The position numbers and the translations under genes are program-made. A model generated the notes under the pieces. That model saw only the letters and a program-made list of their open reading frames with translations, did no database searches and was not told the DNA's origin. From Actinocrispum wychmicini (lineage in GTDB: Bacteria; Actinomycetota; Actinomycetes; Mycobacteriales; Pseudonocardiaceae), in NCBI RefSeq assembly GCF_004345645.1, contig NZ_SLWS01000010.1, positions 124,001 through 188,000 of the forward strand: a stretch of 64,000 bases of DNA, read 5' to 3'. Shown one piece after another: positions 51,715 through 60,963 of this stretch (the stretch's first letter is position 1; each line of letters begins with the position of its first letter).

Positions 51715-51785
51715 CGCCAGCCACACCCATGCGCTGGGCGCGCCAGCCACACCTATGCGCTAGGCGCGTTCTCATGCGCTGGGCG
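51715..51785. repeat. 26-bp tandem repeat, two and a partial copies
   Basis: CGCCAGCCACACC plus ATGCGCTGGGCG occurs at 51715-51740 and 51741-51766 (24 of 26 identical), with a third, partial copy ending at 51785. No gene is seen anywhere in 51214-51792. Confidence 0.75.
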
Positions 51786-51792
51786 CGTTGGG

Positions 51793-53856
51793 TTAGATCC
51801 GTTGGTTTCGGAAGATCATGAACAGCAGTCGGAGTCCGATGAGGACACTGATTACCAGCAGGTTGTAGCCGATCACCTGGTACAGCGTGACGTCCGCGAC
51901 CAGCCGTGGCCCGCCGGTGGTGCCGAGCAGCAGCACGGACATGATGCCCGTGGTGGCGCCGATGAACGCCAGCAGGACCTGGTGGACGATGTTGTTCACC
52001 ACTTCCCGGTCGCGTTCGTCGGCGAACAGCCGGATGTTCACCGACAGCCGGCCTTCCTCCAGCGCGCCGCCGATCCGGTCGATCCGGCGCGGGAGCCGGC
52101 GCAGCACCGGGAGCAACGCCATCAGCTCCTGGGTCGCGGTCTGCTTCAGTGAGCCCGGGTCCATCTGCCCGGTGAACTGGATGGACGCGTACGCCCGCGA
52201 CTCCACCACGATGTTGAACCCGGGCGCCAGGCCCGCGAGGGTGCCTTCCATGGTGGCCAGCGCGCGGAACACGGCCGCGATTTCCGGCGGGATCGCCAGC
52301 CCGTACCCGGTGACGATCTTGAACAGGTCGGTGAACATCTCCACGTCCGGCGCGGCCCCGCCGGCCAGGTGTTTGGCCATGAACTGGCCGAGCGCGCGTT
52401 CCAGGCGTTGCTCGTCGATCTCGTCCGGGCGTTCGACGATCTCCAGCAGGCCGTCCCGCAGACCGGCCGCGTCGCCTCGGTCGATGGCCACGAGCAGGGT
52501 CATCAGGCCGGCCCGCATCGCGCCGCCGAGCCGGCCGACCGAGCCGAAGTCCAACAGCCCGAGTGTGCCGTCGTCGAGCAGCATGACGTTGCCGGGATGT
52601 GGGTCGGCGTGGAAGATGCCGTCGCTCATCACCTGGCGCAGCAACGTGTGCAGCAGTGACCGGGCCAGCCCGGCCCGGTCAAGGCCGCGGGCCTCGATCT
52701 GGCCGGCGGCGGCCCCCAGCGGCACCCCGACCAGCCGGTCCATCACCAGGACCCGTTCGGTGCACAACGACATGTACAGGCCGGGCAGCTTCACCTCACC
52801 GTCCTTAGTGGACGCGGCGGTGACCGCGGCGATGTTCTTGGCCTCCACCCGGAAGTCCAGTTCCTCCAGCAACGCGGCGGCGAAACCGTCGGCGAGCGAC
52901 ACGACACCGAGCCGCCGCGCCCATTTGGTCCGTTCCTCCAACGTCCGCGCGAGCCGGTACATGATGTCCAGGTCGCGTTCGACCACGGCCCGGATTCCCG
53001 GCCGCTGCACCTTCACCACCACATCCGACCCGGTCGGCAGCGTCGCCCGGTACACCTGGGCGATCGAGGCCGAGGCCAGGGGAGTGGCGTCGAACGACTC
53101 GAACACCTCCGTGGGTGGCCCGCCGAGTTCGGCGAGCAGGACCCGCTCGATCTCGCCCGCGGGCGCCGGTGACACGCTGTCCTGGAGTTTGCTCAGCTCC
53201 TGGATGAACTCCGGCCCCAACAGGTCGGACCGGGTGGACAGCACCTGACCGAGCTTGACGAACGTCACCCCCGCGTCCTCCAGGGCCTCGCGCAGCGAGC
53301 GGGCCAACTGCGCGCGCCGTTGTGGCGCGTCGTCCCCGGACTTGATCCGGCCGCGCAACGCCGGCCCGAGGCCGTGCCGCAGGGCGATCCCGGTGATCTT
53401 CGAGTACCGCCGGGCCCGGGACAGCCGGCCGCGGATCGACTTGATCCCGCCGACGAACCACAGCCCGGTGCCGCTCGGCCGGATCACCTCCAGCACGAAC
53501 AGGACAGCCACCGACACCAGCAGCGCCCCGCCGAACAGCGGGATCACGAACAGCAGGAAGCCCGGCGAGTTGTCCTGGTCGAACTGCGGGATCCGGGCGG
53601 CGATCAGCCCGGCCCCGGTCCAGCCCACGGCGGACGCGACCAGCGCGCGGATCGCCCCGACCTTGACGCCGAGCACGCGGCGGGCGCCCACCACCAGGAT
53701 CCATGTCACCAGGAACAGTGAGACCGCGGTCAGGACGATCAAGATGAAGCCCATGGACGCAACCCAACCAGATCCACCGAACGGGCGCATGAACGTGTCC
53801 AACCCGAGGTGGACACGCGTCCCGCCCGGGAGTGATCCCGTCCTCTGGGTGTCCAT
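51793..53856 (-). CDS. ABC1/UbiB-family atypical kinase, membrane protein
   Basis: This protein of up to 687 aa has an N-terminal membrane part (FILIVLTAVSLFLVTWILVV and two further segments), a UbiB/ABC1 kinase core and two C-terminal membrane helices. Kinase motifs are complete: FVKLGQVLSTRSD (KxGQ), VVVKVQRPG (invariant Lys), EELDFRVEAKN (ExD), GIFHADPHPGNVML and LLDFGSVG. Family members are ATPases or kinases that support quinone and lipid metabolism. Starts at ATG 53856, 53790 or 53754 are possible; 53790 seems more natural, as the first 22 residues are unlike the family. It is divergent from the histidine kinase. Confidence 0.9.
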   Translation of the reverse strand: MDTQRTGSLPGGTRVHLGLDTFMRPFGGSGWVASMGFILIVLTAVSLFLVTWILVVGARRVLGVKVGAIRALVASAVGWTGAGLIAARIPQFDQDNSPGFLLFVIPLFGGALLVSVAVLFVLEVIRPSGTGLWFVGGIKSIRGRLSRARRYSKITGIALRHGLGPALRGRIKSGDDAPQRRAQLARSLREALEDAGVTFVKLGQVLSTRSDLLGPEFIQELSKLQDSVSPAPAGEIERVLLAELGGPPTEVFESFDATPLASASIAQVYRATLPTGSDVVVKVQRPGIRAVVERDLDIMYRLARTLEERTKWARRLGVVSLADGFAAALLEELDFRVEAKNIAAVTAASTKDGEVKLPGLYMSLCTERVLVMDRLVGVPLGAAAGQIEARGLDRAGLARSLLHTLLRQVMSDGIFHADPHPGNVMLLDDGTLGLLDFGSVGRLGGAMRAGLMTLLVAIDRGDAAGLRDGLLEIVERPDEIDEQRLERALGQFMAKHLAGGAAPDVEMFTDLFKIVTGYGLAIPPEIAAVFRALATMEGTLAGLAPGFNIVVESRAYASIQFTGQMDPGSLKQTATQELMALLPVLRRLPRRIDRIGGALEEGRLSVNIRLFADERDREVVNNIVHQVLLAFIGATTGIMSVLLLGTTGGPRLVADVTLYQVIGYNLLVISVLIGLRLLFMIFRNQRI

Positions 53857-53870
53857 GTGAGGATCAGGGC

Positions 53871-55130
53871 GTGGCAGCGGTGGCGGTACGGGTGTTCGGC
53901 CCGGTGGTTCGGCGGCTGACCTATCGCCGCTGGACGTACCTGGTCCTCGGGGCCGCCTTGATCGTCCCGTTCGTCCTGGCGGCGGTCCTGCTCGTGCCGC
54001 CGGTGCTGGACGGCGTGCTGCCCAGGGACGCGGCGCGGGCGCCGCTTGTGGTGGCGGTCGCGATGGCCGTGATGATCCTCGGCCTGGCCGCGGCCACGTC
54101 GTTCATCCCGGCGTTGCGCGTGGTCGACGGGACCGCCGCGCGGGAACTGCTCGGCCACGGCATCCCCGAGCAGGCGTCCGCGCGGGCCACGAACTTGGAG
54201 GCGCGGTGGAAGACGTGCCAATGGTTCCTGGTGCACGTGGTGCTCGGCGCCGTCATCGGCGCGTTGACGCTTGTCGTGCCGTTCGGGCTGGTGCTGTCGG
54301 TCACGGCGCCGTTCACCGGGGTCTGGTTCCGGTTTGGCGACACCCAGCTGACGGTGCCGGTCGGGTGGCGCTCGGCGTGGGTGCCGTTGGCGAGCGTCGG
54401 CGCCGCTCTGTTGCTCGTCCACCTCATCAACCTGTTCGGCGCGGCGCTGACCAGGCTGGGGCCGATGTTGTTGGGCGCCACGCCGGCCGACCGCCTGGCC
54501 GCCCTGCAACGCCGCACCGAGCAGTTGGCCGAGCGCAACCGGCTTGCCCGGGAGTTGCACGACTCCGTCGGACACGCGCTGAGCGTGGTGACGATCCAGG
54601 CCGGCGCCGCGGGTCGGGTACTGGACACGGACCCGCGGTTCGCGCACAAGGCGCTGGCGGCGATCGAGGACGCGGCGCGGGGTGCGTTGGCCGACCTGGA
54701 TCACGTCCTCGGCTTGCTGCGCGAAGATGTCCCGTCGACCTCGCCACACCACACCATGACTGATATGGACGGCCTGATAGGCACAATGCGGGACGCGGGT
54801 GTCGAGATCGACGCGCGGATCAAGGGCGACCTCGCCGCCGTGCCGTTCGCGGTGTCCACAGAGGCGTACCGGATCGTCCAGGAATGTCTCACCAATGCCC
54901 TGCGGCACGCCGAAGGGGCGAGTGTCACACTGGTCGTGACCGCCGAGGCCGAAACGCTCACGGTCGAGGCGGTGAACCCGTTGGGGGAGCGGGTGTCGAC
55001 GAGCGGTGGCGGCCGGGGGATCGAGGGGATGCGGGAACGCGTCACCGTCCTGCGTGGACAGATCACGGCCGGGCCGGTCGACGGGACATGGCGGGTGCGG
55101 GCCGCGATCCCGCTGCGGACAGGGGGCTGA
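53871..55130 (+). CDS. NarL-type sensor histidine kinase
   Basis: This 419-aa kinase has an N-terminal membrane domain with five or so hydrophobic segments (YLVLGAALIVPFVLAAVLLV and others), no large extracellular sensor, then a HisKA_3 domain with the phosphorylated His in ARELHDSVGHALSVV (about residue 237). A C-terminal HATPase follows (IVQECLTNALRHA, GGGRGIEGMRERV). GTG 53871 is used. The response-regulator gene follows after 3 bp, so the pair is co-transcribed. It probably senses membrane or cell-envelope state. Confidence 0.92.
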   Translation: MAAVAVRVFGPVVRRLTYRRWTYLVLGAALIVPFVLAAVLLVPPVLDGVLPRDAARAPLVVAVAMAVMILGLAAATSFIPALRVVDGTAARELLGHGIPEQASARATNLEARWKTCQWFLVHVVLGAVIGALTLVVPFGLVLSVTAPFTGVWFRFGDTQLTVPVGWRSAWVPLASVGAALLLVHLINLFGAALTRLGPMLLGATPADRLAALQRRTEQLAERNRLARELHDSVGHALSVVTIQAGAAGRVLDTDPRFAHKALAAIEDAARGALADLDHVLGLLREDVPSTSPHHTMTDMDGLIGTMRDAGVEIDARIKGDLAAVPFAVSTEAYRIVQECLTNALRHAEGASVTLVVTAEAETLTVEAVNPLGERVSTSGGGRGIEGMRERVTVLRGQITAGPVDGTWRVRAAIPLRTGG

Positions 55131-55133
55131 ACG

Positions 55134-55778
55134 ATGGTCAAGGTGCTGCTGGTCGACGACGAGGAGCTGATCCGCGCCGGCCTGCGGGCGATCATCAACG
55201 CCGAGGACGACCTGGAGGTGGTCGGCGAAGCGGAGGACGGCGCCGCGGTGCTGTCGTCGGTCACCGCGCTGGCCCCGGACGTGGTGCTGATGGACGTCCG
55301 GATGCCCGTGGTGGACGGCATCCAGGCGACCCGGCACATCGTCGAACGCATGGACCCGGCGCCGAAGATCATCGTGGTGACGACGTTCGAGAACGACGAC
55401 TACGTGTACGACGCCCTGCGTGCCGGCGCCAGCGGTTTTCTGTTGAAGCGGGCCCGGCCGGCTGAGATCGTCCGCGCGATCCGGGTGGTGGTGGCGGGCG
55501 AGTCACTGCTGTTCCCGGCGGCCATCCGAACCCTCGCGGCCAACCGCGGCCAGCCGCAACGGCCCGCGTTGGCGGACGCGGGCCTGACCGAGCGCGAAGC
55601 CGAAGTGCTGCGCCTGATGGCCACCGGACTGTCCAATGTGGAGATATCGACCGAGCTTTTCGTGAGCGTGCAGACGGTCAAGACCCACGTGGGCAACGTG
55701 CTCGCCAAACTACAGGCCCGCGACCGGACCCAGGCCGTGATCACCGCCTACGAGTCCGGCTTCGTCACCCCGCACTGA
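55134..55778 (+). CDS. NarL/FixJ-type response regulator
   Basis: This 214-aa regulator has a receiver domain (LLVDDEELIRAGL; phosphorylated Asp in VVLMDVRMPV; Lys in GFLLKRARP) and a C-terminal LuxR HTH (LTEREAEVLRLMATGLSNVE, FVSVQTVKTHVGNVLAKL). It is the partner of the preceding kinase. The last 14 bp overlap the convergent MBL gene. The targets are unknown. Confidence 0.95.
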   Translation: MVKVLLVDDEELIRAGLRAIINAEDDLEVVGEAEDGAAVLSSVTALAPDVVLMDVRMPVVDGIQATRHIVERMDPAPKIIVVTTFENDDYVYDALRAGASGFLLKRARPAEIVRAIRVVVAGESLLFPAAIRTLAANRGQPQRPALADAGLTEREAEVLRLMATGLSNVEISTELFVSVQTVKTHVGNVLAKLQARDRTQAVITAYESGFVTPH

Positions 55779-56664
55779 CGTGTTCGGCGCACAGGCAGCC
55801 GACGCCTCGCTCGATCCACTCCTGGCCCGCCCACTCGGGATGCCGCTCGATCAGCACCGCCCGGACCTCGGCGACGACCTCGTCCTCGCCCATCGCCGAG
55901 TCCCGCCGCCGCCAGGTCTCGTCACGCAGTTCGCGCAGGTAGTCGCTGACGTCCGTGAGCACCTGCGGCCCGCCGATGTCGCCGTGACCGGGCACCACCA
56001 CACGGGGTGCGGTGGCGGCCAGTTGGTCCATCACCGCCAGCCAGCGCACGCCGGAGACATCCGTGTCGTACGGCGGAAACCACGGGAAGATGGCGAACTG
56101 CCCGGTCTCGGCCAGGTCGCCGGTGAACAGCACACCGGCGTCGGGTACTTCGACCACCTGGTCGCCCTGGGTGTGCCCGCGGCCGGTGGGCCGCAGCCGG
56201 ACGGTCCGTCCGCCGAGGTCCAGGTCGTACCCGTCGTCGTAGACCACGTCCGGGGTGGGCAACCGGACGCCGTCCAGCCGGTCGGCGATCGATCCGCCGA
56301 AACTCCGGAACATCTCCAGGTAGCCTGGTCCTTTCGCGGTCAGGTCGGCCGCCTGGGCGCGGTTGACCAGGTAGGTGGCCTGGCGGGCGAACACCTGTGC
56401 GCCGAACGCGTGCTCGGGGTGGAAGTGCGTCGTGGTCAGGTACAACTGTCGGCCCTTCGCCACCTCGGCGGCGAAGGCCAGGACCTGCTCGGCGTTGGCG
56501 TTACCGATGCCGGTCTCGACGACGAGCACGGCCCGTGTCCCGCCGACGATGCCGATGTTGGGTACCAGCCCGACGTGGTGGTTCGGGATGACCAGCAGGT
56601 CGGGGGCGATTTCCTGGGCGCCGGCCACCCGCACGGCGGGGTCGGGCATGGGCTCGTCGGTCAT
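55765..56664 (-). CDS. MBL-fold metallo-hydrolase
   Basis: This 299-aa metallo-beta-lactamase-fold enzyme shows TTTHFHPEHAFGAQ, GRGHTQGDQVV, LFTGDLAETG and VVPGHGDIGG in order. The canonical HxHxDH reads HFHPEH, so the second-site Asp is Glu, a change also seen in some relatives of this family. ATG 56664 gives a normal N-terminus (MTDEPMPDPA); the longer frame upstream overlaps the LysR gene and was rejected. It is divergent from the LysR gene, which probably controls it. Confidence 0.87.
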   Translation of the reverse strand: MTDEPMPDPAVRVAGAQEIAPDLLVIPNHHVGLVPNIGIVGGTRAVLVVETGIGNANAEQVLAFAAEVAKGRQLYLTTTHFHPEHAFGAQVFARQATYLVNRAQAADLTAKGPGYLEMFRSFGGSIADRLDGVRLPTPDVVYDDGYDLDLGGRTVRLRPTGRGHTQGDQVVEVPDAGVLFTGDLAETGQFAIFPWFPPYDTDVSGVRWLAVMDQLAATAPRVVVPGHGDIGGPQVLTDVSDYLRELRDETWRRRDSAMGEDEVVAEVRAVLIERHPEWAGQEWIERGVGCLCAEHVSAG

Positions 56665-56718
56665 GACCCGATCGCACCACCGAGGCACCACGGCCGTCCA
56701 AGACCGATTAGGTGGTGG

Positions 56719-56737
56719 CGATACCGTACGGATATCG
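56719..56737. promoter_or_regulatory. Candidate LysR operator in the MBL-LysR divergent gap
   Basis: CGATA-CCGTACGG-A-TATCG is an almost perfect dyad that contains an 8-bp palindrome. It lies 10 bp before the LysR ATG and 55 bp before the MBL ATG. Confidence 0.55.
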
Positions 56738-56746
56738 TCGCCGGTC

Positions 56747-57598
56747 ATGGAGTTGCGCACGCTTCGGTACTTCGTGGCCGTCGCCGAGGAACTCCATTTC
56801 GGTCGGGCCGCCGCGCGCCTGCACATGAGCCAGCCGCCGCTGAGCCGGGCGATCAAGCAACTGGAGACCGACGTCGGCGCCGCGTTGTTGTACCGCTCCG
56901 CCGCGGGCGTCACGCTCACCCCGGCCGGGGCGGCGCTGCTGGAAGAGGCGCGCACGCTGCTCGACCACGCCGACCGTGTGCGTGTGCGCGTCGCCGCGGC
57001 GGCCGGCGCCGCGACCATCACCGTCGGCATCCTGGCCGACAGCGCCGACCGTGACGTGACTCGGCTGGCCGCCGAGTTTCGCCGGCAGCACCCGGGCATC
57101 GAGGTCCACGTCCGCGAGACCGATCTGACCGACCCGACCTGCGGGATGCGCGCCGGACTGGTCGACGTCGCCCTGACCCGTGGACCCTTCGACGAGACCG
57201 GCCTGACTGTGCGGGAGCTGCGGGCCGACCCGGTGGGCGCGGTGCTGCGCGCCGACGATCCGTTGGCCCGCCGGGACCGTCTCCAGCTGGCCGACCTGGC
57301 CGGCCGACGCTGGTTCCAGTTCCCGGCCGGCACCGACCCGATCTGGCAGGAGTACTGGAACGGCGGCGTACCACGCGAGGGGCCAGTGGTGCGTGCCGTT
57401 CAGGAATGTGTGCAAGCCGTGCTCTGGAACGGCACGGTCGGAATGACCCCGCTCGGCCACACCATGGCCGGCGAGCTGGCCGTGGTCCCGCTCACCGACA
57501 TGGCGCCGAGCCGCGTGGTGGCGGTCTGGAACGAGGGGGACCCGAACCCGTTGGTCCAGTCGTTCGTCCAGACCGCGACCGCCGCCTACCGCGCCTGA
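56747..57598 (+). CDS. LysR-family transcription regulator
   Basis: This 283-aa regulator begins MELRTLRYFVAVAEELHFGR, followed by HMSQPPLSRAIKQLE, the classical LysR HTH, and a substrate-binding domain of the PBP2 type (ITVGILADSADRDVTRLAAE). The ATG at 56747 is clear, and the longer reading is a shadow over the divergent MBL gene. It is convergent with the MocR gene (3-bp gap). By LysR custom it probably controls the divergent MBL gene and itself. Confidence 0.93.
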   Translation: MELRTLRYFVAVAEELHFGRAAARLHMSQPPLSRAIKQLETDVGAALLYRSAAGVTLTPAGAALLEEARTLLDHADRVRVRVAAAAGAATITVGILADSADRDVTRLAAEFRRQHPGIEVHVRETDLTDPTCGMRAGLVDVALTRGPFDETGLTVRELRADPVGAVLRADDPLARRDRLQLADLAGRRWFQFPAGTDPIWQEYWNGGVPREGPVVRAVQECVQAVLWNGTVGMTPLGHTMAGELAVVPLTDMAPSRVVAVWNEGDPNPLVQSFVQTATAAYRA

Positions 57599-57601
57599 CG
57601 A

Positions 57602-59062
57602 TCAGCGCCGGGACTCGCCCCACGCCCGGGACAGGCGGTGGACGAGTTCGGTGAGCGTTTCGTCCTGGAAACCGAAGGGGAAGCGGATGAAGTTGTCGTG
57701 GGCGCCGGTCGGGTCGGTGGCGGCGCCTGGGACGACTTCGACGCCGTGGCGCAACGCGACCTGCGCGAAGACGCGGGCGTCGGTGTTGGGCAGTTCGATC
57801 CAGAGCGCCGACCCGCCGTCCGGGGTTCGCCAGCGCCACTCCGGGATGTACTGGGTGAGCAGTTCCCGGGCGCGGCCCAGGCGTTCCCGTAGTTCCATCG
57901 CGCGGGTGGCGCCCAGCTCGGCCAGTTGTGGCAGCAGCCGCGCGGCCAGGGCCTGGTCCAGGATCGGGCTGCCCAGGTCGGCGAGTGCCTTGTGCCGGGC
58001 CAGGCGTTCGGCGGTTTCGATCGAGCCGCGCACCCAGCCGATCCGCAGGCCGGCCCACACCGACTTGGCCAGCGACCCGACTGTGAGCACTTCGGCGCCG
58101 GTGCTGGCGAACGCCCCGATCGGTGGCGGCGCGCCCTCGGCCGCGCCGACGGTGTACGCGTGGTCCTCCACCACCGGGACGGCGTAGCGGGCGGCCAGCT
58201 CGGCGATCCGCCTGCGCCGGTTCGCCGACATCAGCACGCCGGTCGGGTTGTGGTACGTCGGCATCACGTACAGCAGGTCCGGCCCGTGCTCGGCCATGGC
58301 CTTGGCCAACAGGTCCGCCCGGATGCCCTCGGCGTCCAGTTCGACGCCGACCAGCCGCACCCCGGTGGCCCGGAACACGTCCAGGCAGCCCGGCCACGAC
58401 GGTGACTCCACCACCGCGGTCCAGCCGCGCCGCAGGTACATCTGGGTGATCAGGCCGATCGCCTGTTGGGCGCCGGTGGTGATCACCACCTGTTTCGGTT
58501 CGGTCTGCAGGCCGGTCGCGGTCAGGTACGACGCGACCGCCTGCCGCAGTTCGGGCAGCCCGGCCGGGTGGTACCCGGAGCCGGCCAGCAGCGCCGGCAG
58601 GTCCGCGTGCACCAGGTCGAGCAGGGCGCCACGCAGGTGCGGTGCGCCCGGGTCGATCGCGCGGGCGAGTGAGATCACGTCGCCCGGATGCTCCGACGCC
58701 CGGTTGATGATCGGGTTCGCCGCCCGCAACCGCCCGTCCCCGCTGGGCCGGAAGTTCGGTGGGCGCACCACTCTGGTGCCGCTGCCCCTGCGGCTGTCGA
58801 CCAGGCCGATCGACCGCAGTTCGTCGTAGGCGGACACGACAGTCGCCCTGCTGACCGCGAGTGCCCGCGCCAGATCACGTTCGGACGGTAGTCGTTCACC
58901 GGCGTGCAGGTCACCCGCGTGAATCGCGCGGCGGACTGCTTCCGCCAGCCGCCGATACAGCGGTGCCCGCCCACCGGACGTGCTCGTCCAGTCGCCAAGA
59001 ACGTCGACCAGATCGGACCCGTCGGTCAATCGATCCATTCCTAGTGGCCGTTGTCCAGCCAT
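57602..59062 (-). CDS. MocR/PdxR-type regulator: GntR HTH fused to aminotransferase-like domain
   Basis: This 486-aa protein has a GntR wHTH (GERLPSERDLARALAVSRAT) and a fold type I aminotransferase-like domain. The PLP lysine lies in TVGSLAKSVWAGLRIGWV; PTYHNPTGVLMS and VVEDHAYTVG are further PLP-site motifs. These proteins regulate pyridoxal phosphate, GABA or taurine genes, but no such gene is adjacent here. ATG 59062 has GGGGAG upstream; the longer reading from 59095 lacks one. A dyad at 59135-59151 upstream is a candidate site. Confidence 0.9.
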   Translation of the reverse strand: MAGQRPLGMDRLTDGSDLVDVLGDWTSTSGGRAPLYRRLAEAVRRAIHAGDLHAGERLPSERDLARALAVSRATVVSAYDELRSIGLVDSRRGSGTRVVRPPNFRPSGDGRLRAANPIINRASEHPGDVISLARAIDPGAPHLRGALLDLVHADLPALLAGSGYHPAGLPELRQAVASYLTATGLQTEPKQVVITTGAQQAIGLITQMYLRRGWTAVVESPSWPGCLDVFRATGVRLVGVELDAEGIRADLLAKAMAEHGPDLLYVMPTYHNPTGVLMSANRRRRIAELAARYAVPVVEDHAYTVGAAEGAPPPIGAFASTGAEVLTVGSLAKSVWAGLRIGWVRGSIETAERLARHKALADLGSPILDQALAARLLPQLAELGATRAMELRERLGRARELLTQYIPEWRWRTPDGGSALWIELPNTDARVFAQVALRHGVEVVPGAATDPTGAHDNFIRFPFGFQDETLTELVHRLSRAWGESRR

Positions 59063-59134
59063 GCTCTCCCCCTGATGGCCGCCAACCTTTTCCACACTGA
59101 TCGGTTGCTCGGTGGCCGTTCGTTAGCACCCAGC

Positions 59135-59151
59135 GTGAGCAAATTGCTTAC
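59135..59151. promoter_or_regulatory. Candidate operator dyad upstream of the MocR gene
   Basis: GTGAGCAA-A-TTGCTTAC is a 17-bp near-palindrome with one mismatch, followed by GTGTACAC at 59156-59163. It lies in the 168-bp gap between the MocR gene and the 3' end of the GGDEF gene. Confidence 0.45.
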
Positions 59152-59230
59152 GTGTGTGTACACGCAGGTCAGGGGTTACCTATTGGTCGAGGACTTTTCG
59201 ACCTGGGGCGAAAGGATCCGAAGTGGACAG

Positions 59231-60922
59231 TCAGGCGGTGGCGGCCTCGGCGGGGCCGGGGGCGCTTCGGCCACGCAGGACGTCGACCCGGTCGGACCCG
59301 GGCCGGCCGAGCACCCAACTGGACCCGGGAACGGCTTTGGCCTGCGTTTTCAACGGCGCCAGCAGGCGAGACGCCTCGCGGTAGGACGACACGGTCCGCA
59401 CTCCGCAGATCAGCGACGCGAGCGACACCGCGACCGGCATGCCCTCCGCCGACCACGGCGTGTCCAGCAGGGTGCCGGCCAGCGGGGAGATCTCGTCCAG
59501 GTCGCTGACCACTAGGAAGTCGTCGCCGCCGACATGCCCGACCACGACGCCCGGCATGCTGGCGGACCCCTCCACCAACGACCGGCCGAACGACCGGATC
59601 AAGTCGTCGCCGGTGGCGAAACCCATGGTGTCGTTCACTTTCTTGAACGAGTCGATGTCCAGCCACGAGATCACGAACATGTGCCCGTCGGCGATCCGCC
59701 GGTCCACCTCGCGGGCGACCGCGTCCGTTCCGGGCAGTCTGGTGAGCGGGTTCAGCGCGGCGGCCTGCTCCACCTTCATGTCCGCGACGCCACGGATGAC
59801 CTCCGTGATCCGCACGACGCCGACACACCTGCCGGCCTCGTCGGTCACCACGACGTCGTCCGCGGTGCGTTCCCAGTCCGTGTCGCCGACCAGTTCCAGC
59901 AGTTCGATGCCGGTGGCCTCGCGGTCGATCAGCAACGGCGGGTCGGCGTGCCGGGACGCGGCGCGTTTGGCGTGCAGCGCGTGCCCGTACGGTCCGGCCA
60001 CGATGAGCAGGAACCTGCTGCGGTCGATCGAATACCGCGGCATCCACTTGTCGTCGACGAGCACGACACCGTTGACGTCCGGGCGCTCGGCGAGCGTGGA
60101 CCGGACGTCGTCCGCGGTCGCGTTCACCGGCAGCATCACGGCCGGGTGCAGGAAGTCGGTGACGCGCGGCGGTTTCACGGCCGTGACGCGCTGCGTCGCC
60201 GCCTCCGCCATCGCCTGCAACAGCTCCGGTTCCTGGACCGCGTCGGCCAGTCCACGGCCCTGCGCCACGCGGACACCGAGGCGGGACAGGGCGAGCAGTT
60301 GCGCGTTGTTGTCCACGCCGACGGCCGCGAGCCGACCGTCGGTCCGGTTGGCCAACTGCGCCAACGCCTCGAACATGGCGAGCGCGGCCGGGTCGTCCGG
60401 CAGGCCCGCCAACAGGTGCGAGTCGACCTTGTACATGTCCGGCGCGACTTCGGCCAGCAGCGCGAGCGGGACGTCGCCGTCACCGATGCCGTCGAGCGCG
60501 ATCCGGAAGCCCTCGGCGCGCAGCTTGTCGATGCCGGCCAGCAGGTCCTTGCGGCGCACCTGACAGAACGGCGTGCCGATCTCCAGCACCACGCTGCTGG
60601 ACACCCGGCCGGTGTGCCGCAGCACGGGCGTGATGTAGTGCATGATCTCGTCCGGCCGGGCGGCGGTGGCCGCGAGCACGTTCACGTGCAGCGGAACCGA
60701 CCGGTCCTGCGAGAGGGTATGGCTGTCCTCGGCGGCCAGCAAGGCGTGGCCGACCAGGGCGATATCGGTCTGGACCAGTTGGCCGGCCCTGCTCGCGGCG
60801 CGGTACAGGGCGTGGATGCCGCCTTGGCCGGGTCGGGCCAGGGCCTCGACGGCGACCATTCGGCCGGTGCGGGTGCTGAGCAACGGCTGGAACGCGAAGC
60901 TCACTTCTTGCGACGCGGACAC
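59231..60922 (-). CDS. EAL-CBS-GGDEF protein (cyclic di-GMP signalling)
   Basis: This 563-aa cytoplasmic protein runs in the order EAL (about 5-245), CBS pair (about 255-385) and GGDEF (about 395-550). The EAL domain keeps VAVEALARP, but LEITE is LEIGT, DDFG is DGIGDG and the last Glu is Asp (VGVDNN), so it is probably inactive or only binds c-di-GMP. The GGDEF part has SWLDIDSFKKVNDTMG and VGGDDFLVV; the loop is GGDDF, so cyclase activity is possible but not certain. The CBS pair may bind adenosine nucleotides. There are no membrane segments. It stands 41 bp upstream of the carotenoid gene's end. Confidence 0.88.
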   Translation of the reverse strand: MSASQEVSFAFQPLLSTRTGRMVAVEALARPGQGGIHALYRAASRAGQLVQTDIALVGHALLAAEDSHTLSQDRSVPLHVNVLAATAARPDEIMHYITPVLRHTGRVSSSVVLEIGTPFCQVRRKDLLAGIDKLRAEGFRIALDGIGDGDVPLALLAEVAPDMYKVDSHLLAGLPDDPAALAMFEALAQLANRTDGRLAAVGVDNNAQLLALSRLGVRVAQGRGLADAVQEPELLQAMAEAATQRVTAVKPPRVTDFLHPAVMLPVNATADDVRSTLAERPDVNGVVLVDDKWMPRYSIDRSRFLLIVAGPYGHALHAKRAASRHADPPLLIDREATGIELLELVGDTDWERTADDVVVTDEAGRCVGVVRITEVIRGVADMKVEQAAALNPLTRLPGTDAVAREVDRRIADGHMFVISWLDIDSFKKVNDTMGFATGDDLIRSFGRSLVEGSASMPGVVVGHVGGDDFLVVSDLDEISPLAGTLLDTPWSAEGMPVAVSLASLICGVRTVSSYREASRLLAPLKTQAKAVPGSSWVLGRPGSDRVDVLRGRSAPGPAEAATA

Positions 60923-60963
60923 AGGTCAATACTGCCGAACGGGTAGCCGTTTCGAAAAATCCG

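Noticed and set aside
55765..57333. 522-aa reading of the MBL frame
   Set aside because: The upstream 223 codons overlap the divergent LysR gene and are Ser/Arg/Pro-rich noise; ATG 56664 starts the true protein.
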